A stretch of DNA of 10,198 bases from an uncultured Erythrobacter sp. (GTDB lineage Bacteria; Pseudomonadota; Alphaproteobacteria; Sphingomonadales; Sphingomonadaceae). The notes beneath the pieces were generated by a model. It was given only the letters and a program-made list of their open reading frames with translations, was not told the origin of the DNA and ran no database searches. The stretch is from contig CAMYIQ010000004.1 in NCBI GenBank assembly GCA_947258465.1, positions 1 to 10,198 on the forward strand, given 5' to 3'. Shown in pieces: positions 1 to 5,325 of the stretch; the stretch's first letter is position 1, and every line of letters starts with the position of its first letter. The position numbers and the translations under genes are program-made.

Positions 1-101
1 ATCTCAGTCATCTCAAGTCTCCATAGGCCGCGGGGATCGCGTGCCCTTTTCCGCTCTCTTCCAGAGAGCCACCTCCTTTCGTTCTGAAGAAGTTTATTTG
101 T

Positions 102-125
102 GAGGCGCGTCAGCTTCGCGCCCTC
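102..125 (-). terminator. Weak hairpin downstream of the copper operon, possible terminator
   Basis: A GC-rich stem (GAGGCGCG paired with CGCGCCCTC, one bulged base, seven-base loop) lies about 95 bases beyond the stop of the last minus-strand gene. A second perfect 7 bp stem (GCTCTCT / AGAGAGC, loop TCC) sits at 53-69. Neither is followed by a clear run of T on either strand, so intrinsic termination is only a possibility. Bases 1-219 otherwise show no gene I can support; a plus-strand open frame from 27 to 236 lacks an early start codon and resembles nothing I know. Confidence 0.22.
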
Positions 126-219
126 ATATCGGTCATTCACGAAACTGCAGTCGATCTCCAAAAGCTGCCGGTCGTCGGGATGACTGTCACTGATCCGTCC
201 GACCACGGTTCGAAGAATA

Positions 220-846
220 TCAGTCGCCCAACTTGACCTCTTCACGTACGTCCGGCCCTACAGGGCGCTCGAGCGCTTTTTCGGCCTCCTCCAAGAGTTC
301 CGGGGTCAGGGCGGTAGTCCGTGCCGGGAGAGGGGTGCCATCTCCCATCTCACCATTGGTCTCGATGTCTTCGATCAGCATCTTCATCTCGGCGATTTCC
401 TTGACCTGCGCTTCGATGATCGAGTCTGCGAGCTTGCGAACACGCGGATCGGTGATCTCTGCTCGCGAACTTGTCAGAACGGCGATCGAGTGATGCGGGA
501 TCATCGCTGCCATGTATTCTTCATCGTTGACGGTCGCCTGGCTGCGAACCAGCCACAGCGCCACCGCGAAGGTCAGGGCACCGACGCCCAGGATGATCAA
601 GTTCTTGGTCTTGTCCTTGTACATGCCCCACATGAAGAGAAGCATTACGATCATCATCATGCCGCCCATCACAAAAGTCATCCAGAAGCGGGTCTCGCTC
701 CAGAATACGTGATCGAGCTCGTACGTATTTAGATACATCAGGCCGAACATGATCGCGGTCGAAGTGGCCACCATCGCCATGAAGCGCCAGTAATTGCCCC
801 CACCGCCGTGGTGCTGCTGGTGATCCGGGTCCTGGTTATCGGCCAT
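220..846 (-). CDS. Membrane-anchored DUF305 domain protein
   Basis: A 208-residue protein, last gene of the minus-strand copper operon. The N-terminus is His/Gln-rich (residues 8-13) and glycine-rich, followed by three hydrophobic segments at about 22-41, 53-74 and 82-100. A DUF305 domain then starts at about 107. Its hallmark M-I-P-H-H lies at 115-119, and the helix with RKLADSIIEAQ and EIxxM is at 137-154. DUF305 proteins are four-helix ferritin-like folds usually secreted and often found in copper loci; a role in periplasmic copper binding is inference. With an odd number of spans and a cytoplasmic N-terminus, the DUF305 domain would face the periplasm. The ATG directly abuts the TGA of the channel-like gene upstream, and the SD-like GGAGG in that gene's 3' end is well placed. 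The acidic C-terminal tail (about 180-208) is unexplained. Confidence 0.88.
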   Translation of the reverse strand: MADNQDPDHQQHHGGGGNYWRFMAMVATSTAIMFGLMYLNTYELDHVFWSETRFWMTFVMGGMMMIVMLLFMWGMYKDKTKNLIILGVGALTFAVALWLVRSQATVNDEEYMAAMIPHHSIAVLTSSRAEITDPRVRKLADSIIEAQVKEIAEMKMLIEDIETNGEMGDGTPLPARTTALTPELLEEAEKALERPVGPDVREEVKLGD

Positions 847-1026
847 TCAATCCTCCTGCTGGCTCATGGTCTTGTATACGTACTGGGCCGTGCATCTGAT
901 CAGGATGAAACCCGTCAGCGACGCAATGCCTGCAATCTCCCTGAGGTGATCGGTCGGATAGATGCCTCCCAAGCCCACCGTCGTCACGGTGATCAAGGCG
1001 AAGTAATCGTAATCCATGGCCGACAT
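847..1026 (-). CDS. 59-residue membrane protein resembling a K+ channel filter plus inner helix
   Basis: This short gene fits exactly between the ATPase and the DUF305 gene. It starts at ATG 1026-1024 after AAGGA with a 7-base gap and ends in TGA at 849-847, immediately before the DUF305 ATG. The product opens with an aromatic amphipathic stretch (residues 5-14) and continues with TVTTVGLGGIYP (13-24). This has the form of the TxxTxGxG selectivity filter of tetrameric K+ channels, with Leu for the central Tyr and Gly for the usual following Asp. A linker with TDHLRE follows, then one hydrophobic helix (about 31-50). That is the order pore helix, filter, inner helix, without the outer helix. 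The reading frame is closed by a TGA overlapping the ATPase terminus, so a lost N-terminal part is not present nearby. It may be a minimal accessory protein, a subunit or a fragment. Homology is judged by eye only; function is unknown. Confidence 0.72.
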   Translation of the reverse strand: MSAMDYDYFALITVTTVGLGGIYPTDHLREIAGIASLTGFILIRCTAQYVYKTMSQQED

Positions 1027-1077
1027 GGCCGGTTCCTTTGCGAACCCGCCAAGCTTTTCCGATTGCCGTAGCCGCGA

Positions 1078-3444
1078 TCATTTCTGACCTTCGGCCAATG
1101 TCGGAAGCCTTAGCCCACGCAGCCGCAAGGCATTGGCAATGACCGAGACCGACGAGAGGCTCATCGCGGCGGCTGCGATCATCGGATTGAGAAGGAGGCC
1201 GAAGGCAGGGAACAACACACCGGCTGCTACAGGGATACCGAGCGTGTTGTATCCAAAGGCGAACACCAGGTTCTGACGGATGTTCCGCATGGTGGCGCGC
1301 GACAGGACGATGGCTTGGAGCACACCGGTGAGGTCGCCGCGGACCAGAGTGACGCCGGCGCTCTCGATCGCGACATCGGTACCGGTTCCCATCGCGATGC
1401 CGACGTCCGCAGCCGCCAGCGCAGGCGCATCGTTGATGCCATCCCCGGCCATAGCAACGCGCTTGCCTGAAGCCTTGAGAGCCTCGACCTTGCGATGCTT
1501 GTCTTCCGGCGAAACGTTGGCTTCGACCTCGTTGATACCGATCTGGCGCGCCACGGCTTCGGCAGTGGCGCGGCTATCCCCAGTGAGCATCACCACGTCG
1601 ATTCCGCGCTCGTGCAGCGCCCGGATGGCCGCAGCGCTGGTCGACTTGATCGGGTCGGCGACCGCGATAAGTCCTGCCGGTGCACCATCGATGGCGACGA
1701 ACATTACCGTCTGGCCCTGTGCGCGGCCTGCCTCTGCCGAACCGAGCCATTCCGGATCCTCGATACCCAGCCGACGCATGAGTTTCTCGTTGCCGATAGC
1801 AACCATGCGCGATCCTACGCGGGCTTCGACACCCTCACCGGTGGTGGACGAGAGATCCGACGCAGCTTGGAATGTCACTCCTCGTGCCTTGGCGCCTTCC
1901 ACGATGGCGTGGGCGAGAGGATGTTCGCTTCCTGCTTCGACTGCTGCGACGGCGGAAAGGAAATCCGTTTCATCAAGGCCATCGCGAGGGGTCACGGCTA
2001 CGAGATGGGGTTTGCCCATTGTTAGCGTGCCGGTCTTGTCGACCACCAGCGTGTCGATCTTTTCAAGCGTCTCGAGCGCCTCGGCGTTGCGAATGAGGAT
2101 GCCGTGCTGGGCGCCCTTGCCGGTGCCGGTCATGATCGACATCGGCGTTGCTAGTCCTAGCGCGCAAGGACAGGCGATGATGAGGACCGCAATCGCATTG
2201 ACCAGTGCATAGGCCAGCGCCGGGAAAGGCCCCCAGATTGCCCAGACAATAAAGGTAACGACCGCTATCACGACCACTGCAGGCACGAACCAGGCCGCGA
2301 CTTGGTCGGCCAGGCGCTGGATCGGTGCCCGGCTGCGCTGTGCCTCGGCAACCATCTGGACGATCTTGGACAGCATCGTATCCTTACCGACTGCGCCAGC
2401 GCGCATCACAAAGCCACCCGTCTGATTGACCGTTCCGCCGATCACCTGGTCGCCGACCTTCTTGGAAACCGGCAATGGCTCGCCGCTGATCATGGACTCG
2501 TCGATGGAGCTCGCGCCTTCGGTCACCTCGCCATCGACCGGTACCTTGTCACCCGGGCGGACGCGGAGCAGGTCACCGCTCGCCAAATGGTCGAGCGACA
2601 CTTCGCGCTCGTCGCCGGCCCCGAATATCTTGACCGCTGTCGGCGGCGCGAGTTCTAGAAGCGCACGCAGCGCGCTCGATGTCGAGCCGCGCGCCCTGAG
2701 TTCAAGCACTTGGCCGAGCAGGACAAGTGTGGTGATGACCGCCGCCGCCTCGTAATAGACACCGACGTGGCCAGAGTGATCGCGGAAGGCGGGCGGGAAT
2801 ATATCGGGCAGGAGCGTCGCGACGAGGCTGAACAGAAAGGCAATCGCAACACCGAAACCGATCAAGGTGAACATGTTGAGATTGCGGGTCTTGATGGATT
2901 GCCACGCCCGCACGAAGAAAGGCCAGCCACCCCACAGCACCACCGGTGTAGCGAGAAACAGTTGGGCCCATTGCGCACTTGCCGGCTCGATCAGCCGGTC
3001 GAAGCTGATCCTGGGTACCATGTCGCTCATCGCGTAGACGAACAACGGCAAGGTGAAGAGCGTGCTGACCCAGAAGCGCCGCGTCATGTCGACGAGTTCG
3101 GGATCGGGTCCATCCTCCAGGCTGACCGTCTCGGGCTCCAGCGCCATACCGCAGATGGGGCAGCTTCCCGGTCCTACCTGGCGGATCTCGGGATGCATGG
3201 GACAGGTATAGATCGTCCCTTCGGGAACGTCCTCAACCTGATTGAGATGCGCGCCCGAAAGATAGTGCTCCGGGTCGGCTACGAACTTGTCCTTGCACCG
3301 CGCCGAACAGAAGTAGTGGGTCGCACCATCCTGCTCAGCGACATGTGTGGCGCCCTCGATCGTAACACTCATGCCGCAGACGGGATCGATCGCGCTGCCT
3401 TCCCCTCTCGCATCCTCCGTGTGATGGGTATCGCAACAGCTCAT
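1078..3444 (-). CDS. copA: P1B-type Cu+ (Cu/Ag) exporting ATPase with YHS and heavy-metal-binding N-terminus
   Basis: A 788-residue ATP-driven pump of the inner membrane that moves Cu+ from cytoplasm to periplasm. In order: Cys/His-rich N-terminus; a YHS domain (DPVCGM at 20-25, two further Cys at 46 and 50); a heavy-metal-binding domain with CPMHP (81-85) and CPICGM (95-100); actuator loop SGEP (320-323); the membrane metal site CPC (425-427); phosphorylation loop DKTGT (D469); the HP motif SEHP (506-509); TGD (621); GDGINDAP (667-674). The late helices carry YN (732-733), MSLSS (761-765) and NALRL, the signature of Cu+-type P1B-1 pumps. No HMA domain with a CxxC motif is present. The arrangement resembles the CopF/SilP branch, so silver cannot be excluded. 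The ATG follows AGAGGAGG at a 6-base gap. The symbol follows pump usage and is not the multicopper oxidase copA at 5326. Confidence 0.95.
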   Translation of the reverse strand: MSCCDTHHTEDARGEGSAIDPVCGMSVTIEGATHVAEQDGATHYFCSARCKDKFVADPEHYLSGAHLNQVEDVPEGTIYTCPMHPEIRQVGPGSCPICGMALEPETVSLEDGPDPELVDMTRRFWVSTLFTLPLFVYAMSDMVPRISFDRLIEPASAQWAQLFLATPVVLWGGWPFFVRAWQSIKTRNLNMFTLIGFGVAIAFLFSLVATLLPDIFPPAFRDHSGHVGVYYEAAAVITTLVLLGQVLELRARGSTSSALRALLELAPPTAVKIFGAGDEREVSLDHLASGDLLRVRPGDKVPVDGEVTEGASSIDESMISGEPLPVSKKVGDQVIGGTVNQTGGFVMRAGAVGKDTMLSKIVQMVAEAQRSRAPIQRLADQVAAWFVPAVVVIAVVTFIVWAIWGPFPALAYALVNAIAVLIIACPCALGLATPMSIMTGTGKGAQHGILIRNAEALETLEKIDTLVVDKTGTLTMGKPHLVAVTPRDGLDETDFLSAVAAVEAGSEHPLAHAIVEGAKARGVTFQAASDLSSTTGEGVEARVGSRMVAIGNEKLMRRLGIEDPEWLGSAEAGRAQGQTVMFVAIDGAPAGLIAVADPIKSTSAAAIRALHERGIDVVMLTGDSRATAEAVARQIGINEVEANVSPEDKHRKVEALKASGKRVAMAGDGINDAPALAAADVGIAMGTGTDVAIESAGVTLVRGDLTGVLQAIVLSRATMRNIRQNLVFAFGYNTLGIPVAAGVLFPAFGLLLNPMIAAAAMSLSSVSVIANALRLRGLRLPTLAEGQK

Positions 3445-3483
3445 AGTCGGCCTCCTCTGCGTGGCAGGAGTGTGTGATCGAGA

Positions 3484-3948
3484 TCAGGGATAGGACGCGA
3501 AAATCTCACGGCGGCCATTGCCGAAAGCGATGACCTGATAGGCCTGGGTCCGTCCCCCGGCTTCCATACCTGGCGAGCCGAGCGGCATACCTGCGACCGC
3601 CAGACCCTGGACCCATTCGGGCCTTTCAGCGAGCAGGCGCTCGACGTCAGTTGAAGGCACATGTCCTTCTATCACATAGCCGTCCGCGATCATCGTATGG
3701 CACGAACGCAAGTCATCTGGCACGCCGTGCTCAGTCTTTACCGACGCCATGTCGGGGTGATCGACCGTCTCGACCTCGTGCTTTTCACCGTGGCGCATAT
3801 GCGCTGCCCAGGCTTCGCAGCATCCGCAACTGGGATCGCGGTACATGGTGAAGTTCGCAGCCTGAGCTGCGCCTGTGCATGCTACGAGAAGTGCAGTGCC
3901 GAGCACGGGCAGAAAGGGGCGGCGGGTCTTGTTTCCATTCGAGTTCAT
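3484..3948 (-). CDS. copG: DUF411 (CopG-like) periplasmic copper-binding protein
   Basis: A 154-residue exported protein of the DUF411 family, whose Pseudomonas/Vibrio members are called CopG and are thioredoxin-like periplasmic copper-binding proteins. A basic N-terminus and hydrophobic segment (about 10-29) form a signal. Cleavage may follow AQA (28-30), though LVAC (21-24) could also serve as a lipobox, so soluble or lipid-anchored states are both open. The mature part carries the defining CxCC motif (CGCC, 41-44), then H50, M51 and H53, the SCH motif (82-84), GHVP (95-98), and the family's C-terminal AVAGMPLGSPGME (117-129). It starts at ATG in TGATG, sharing one base with the stop of the lipoprotein gene, which implies translational coupling. 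The ATPase follows after 39 bases. A role in holding or redox-handling Cu exported by the pump is inferred from the family. Confidence 0.88.
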   Translation of the reverse strand: MNSNGNKTRRPFLPVLGTALLVACTGAAQAANFTMYRDPSCGCCEAWAAHMRHGEKHEVETVDHPDMASVKTEHGVPDDLRSCHTMIADGYVIEGHVPSTDVERLLAERPEWVQGLAVAGMPLGSPGMEAGGRTQAYQVIAFGNGRREIFASYP

Positions 3949-4319
3949 CAGTCGTGTCCCATGGTTTTCATGTCCTCTTCCGACATGTTCGACATGTCGT
4001 GCCCGCCATGCGGATCCGCAGCGGCCGTTGCGGTCGGGGCAGGTGCAGGTGTCGCCACAGGGGCAGGGCTGGCCTTGCGAGCCGAAGCAGTGGGCGATGA
4101 ACTGGGCGAAGGAGCCTGGGTAGGAACGGCAATCGGCTCATCCGTTGCGGGCGTGGCCGTAACTTCGGGCTTGGTCGCAGCGGGAGAAGCGATCGTCGTC
4201 TCAGCCGCCGGCGCTCCATCATCGACCGGCATTTCGGGGTCACCGCATGCTGCAAGCGTCAACAGGCAGGAAGGCACAACAAGCAACTTTCCAGCGAATG
4301 CGAGGGTAACGGGACGCAT
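3948..4319 (-). CDS. Putative lipoprotein with Pro/Ala/Thr-rich linker and His/Met copper-binding tail
   Basis: I do not recognise a named family in this 123-residue protein. It begins with a signal segment ending in a good lipobox (LAAC, Cys25), so it is probably lipidated and anchored in the periplasm. Residues 26-101 are a low-complexity tether rich in Pro, Ala, Thr and Ser with no predicted fold. The last 22 residues carry DPHGGHDMSNM, then two further Met and a final MGHD, giving three His and four Met in a flexible tail. Such a cluster suits Cu(I)/Cu(II) binding; this is inference from composition. AAAGGA lies 7 bases before the ATG. The gene begins 11 bases after the DUF2231 stop and overlaps the DUF411 start by one base, so the two are probably made together. 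It may hand copper to the DUF411 protein or act as a tethered sponge. Confidence 0.75.
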   Translation of the reverse strand: MRPVTLAFAGKLLVVPSCLLTLAACGDPEMPVDDGAPAAETTIASPAATKPEVTATPATDEPIAVPTQAPSPSSSPTASARKASPAPVATPAPAPTATAAADPHGGHDMSNMSEEDMKTMGHD

Positions 4320-4330
4320 GAGAGGTTCCT

Positions 4331-4960
4331 TTAGAGCTTAAGATGATTGAGTCCGTGGGCGAGCTCTCCACCCATGAAGCCTTGAACAATGAGCAATGCG
4401 GCAATCGGAAAAAGCAATGCGCGCAGAGCAGCGCGCGAACCTGAAGCGCGGTAAGCAATCCAGGCTGCTGCAATGCCCAGCACAGCAATCAGCATGCCGT
4501 TCCAGCGGTGGACTTGCATGACGAAATCGCCGCCGAACCACAGGCCAGTGTGTATCCACCCGAAGAGGGCGGCGAGGACACCTCCCGCAGCGCCGCCAAA
4601 GATCATGATCCTTACGGCCGCTTCACGTTCGGGTGTACGGTGGGACATAACGAACAGCTCGGTAAGCGCGGCCATCAAGAAGAGCGCTATCGGAAAGTGG
4701 ACCGTTGCCGGATGCAGGCTCTTGAGAACGCCGATGATACCTTCGCTCTGAGCCTGCTCGTCATCGTGACCTTCCACGGCTTCATTCGAAATCGCAGCGC
4801 TTCCCGTTGCCTCCATATCGTGCCCGGGCTGAGCATGGGCGACCTCGCTTGCCGCTGGACGCGCCTCTTCGCCGCCCTGCTTTTCGTCACCGTGCGCGAA
4901 CGCAACCGTTGCCGAGAGGAAGAGGGCCAGGCTGGCGAAAAGGCGAAGAACGGAAGTCAC
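4331..4960 (-). CDS. DUF2231-like four-helix membrane protein with His-rich exported N-terminus
   Basis: A 209-residue protein. Residues 1-22 look like a cleavable signal (FAHG junction after A22). Residues 23-72 form a hydrophilic region with several His and a PGHDM motif, and four membrane helices follow at about 87-105, 117-138, 153-171 and 181-200. The LHPATVHFP motif (82-90), H137 in helix 2, HRWNG (151-155) and the closing GFMGGELAHG (194-203) are typical of DUF2231 membrane proteins. Repeated His near or within helices could bind haem or metal, which is inference. No CopC or CopD is present in the window, so this protein might fill an inner-membrane copper role. It starts at GTG (4960-4958), overlapping the csoR stop in GTGA, which points to coupled translation. 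The start is supported by the signal peptide that begins there. Confidence 0.8.
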   Translation of the reverse strand: MTSVLRLFASLALFLSATVAFAHGDEKQGGEEARPAASEVAHAQPGHDMEATGSAAISNEAVEGHDDEQAQSEGIIGVLKSLHPATVHFPIALFLMAALTELFVMSHRTPEREAAVRIMIFGGAAGGVLAALFGWIHTGLWFGGDFVMQVHRWNGMLIAVLGIAAAWIAYRASGSRAALRALLFPIAALLIVQGFMGGELAHGLNHLKL

Positions 4961-5232
4961 CGCTTTGCCCTCTCGAACAGGTCGACCAGTTCGCCGAACT
5001 TCTGCTTCTGCTCGTCAGCGTCGCCGCTGGCAATCGCTTCAGCCACACAGCACGCAGCATGGCGCTTGAGTATCTCGCTCTCGGCCCGACCCAGTGCAGC
5101 CTTTACTGCCTGCACCTGATTGAGGACGTCGATACAGTAGCGATCGTCTTCGATCATCTGCGCGACGCCGCGCACCTGTCCTTCGATCCTGCGAAGACGA
5201 TTGACGATGCGGGAACCATCGGTTGCTGACAC
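4957..5232 (-). CDS. csoR: CsoR-family Cu(I)-sensing transcriptional repressor
   Basis: A 91-residue all-helical repressor that leaves DNA when it binds Cu(I). The family core NRLRRIEGQVRG lies at residues 11-22. The sensor triad is Cys33, His58 and Cys62; the spacing of 25 and 4 residues is exactly that of the C-H-C site of Mycobacterium tuberculosis CsoR, which favours Cu(I) over Ni/Co or formaldehyde sensing. I chose GTG at 5232-5230 because GGAG lies 8 bases upstream; the longer open frame begins at a TTG inside the operator and would translate the operator itself. It is the first gene of the minus-strand operon and overlaps the next gene by 4 bases, so it should repress its own operon through the inverted repeats 22-60 bases upstream and probably the divergent copAB as well. 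Confidence 0.92.
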   Translation of the reverse strand: MSATDGSRIVNRLRRIEGQVRGVAQMIEDDRYCIDVLNQVQAVKAALGRAESEILKRHAACCVAEAIASGDADEQKQKFGELVDLFERAKR

Positions 5233-5240
5233 GTTTAGCA

Positions 5241-5244
5241 CTCC
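5241..5244 (-). promoter_or_regulatory. Ribosome binding site fixing the csoR GTG start
   Basis: GGAG on the minus strand, 8 bases before GTG at 5232-5230. A nearer GTG nine bases upstream is too close to this motif, and the TTG at 5277 lies between the two operators, so this site decides the start. Confidence 0.6.
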
Positions 5245-5254
5245 ATCTGCCGCA

Positions 5255-5270
5255 ATACCCCGCGGGGTAT
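5255..5270. promoter_or_regulatory. CsoR operator candidate 1 (perfect inverted repeat)
   Basis: A perfect 16 bp palindrome, ATACCCCG/CGGGGTAT, in the csoR-copA intergenic region. It has the C-tract/G-tract core with TA flanks expected of CsoR-type operators. It ends 22 bases before the csoR start codon, suited to repression of the minus-strand operon. Binding by the adjacent CsoR is inferred from position and pattern. I see no convincing -35/-10 pair around it. Confidence 0.7.
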
Positions 5271-5276
5271 CTTGCA

Positions 5277-5293
5277 ATACTCCTGGGGGGTAT
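5277..5293. promoter_or_regulatory. CsoR operator candidate 2 (imperfect inverted repeat)
   Basis: ATACTCCTGGGGGGTAT repeats the ATAC...GGGGTAT pattern of the first site, with 6 of 8 positions symmetrical. Its centre is about 22-23 bp from the first centre, close to two helical turns, so two CsoR tetramers could bind the same DNA face. It lies 32 bases before the copA start and overlaps a TATATAT stretch (5291-5297) that may be part of a promoter. Confidence 0.6.
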
Positions 5294-5307
5294 ATATGAC
5301 AAGGGCC

Positions 5308-5314
5308 AAAGGAG
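5308..5314 (+). promoter_or_regulatory. Ribosome binding site for copA
   Basis: AAAGGAG lies 11 bases before ATG 5326. The gap is slightly long but the match is strong, and that ATG gives a normal-length Tat signal. An in-frame ATG at 5296 has only operator sequence before it. Confidence 0.55.
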
Positions 5315-5325
5315 TTGCAAGACCC

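Noticed and set aside
27..236. Plus-strand open frame at the left edge, ending convergently in the DUF305 gene
   Set aside because: No ATG before base 180, no SD, no family resemblance, and overlap with the DUF305 3' end. It could be the tail of an unseen gene, but a stop at 24-26 argues against that.
836..1081. Minus-strand 81-codon frame between the ATPase and DUF305 genes
   Set aside because: Overlaps the channel-like gene in another frame and runs past the DUF305 start. Its sequence is not membrane-like, whereas the other frame has an SD, a filter motif and exact junctions.
1280..2212. Long plus-strand open frame of about 310 codons
   Set aside because: It is antisense to the P1B ATPase, Ser/Ala/Arg-rich as expected of a GC-rich shadow frame, and has no recognisable domain. 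The minus-strand ATPase motifs are complete.
2710..3477. Plus-strand open frame of about 255 codons opposite the ATPase N-terminus
   Set aside because: Antisense shadow with many charged residues and no family signature; the opposite strand encodes YHS and metal-binding motifs.
5233..5277. Longer csoR starting at TTG 5277
   Set aside because: It would translate the palindromic operator, and it lacks an SD. GTG at 5232 has GGAG at a normal distance and gives a standard CsoR N-terminus.
5272..5325. Longer copA starting at TTG 5272 or ATG 5296
   Set aside because: These starts lie in or next to the second operator without an SD. ATG 5326 follows AAAGGAG and gives a normal Tat signal.
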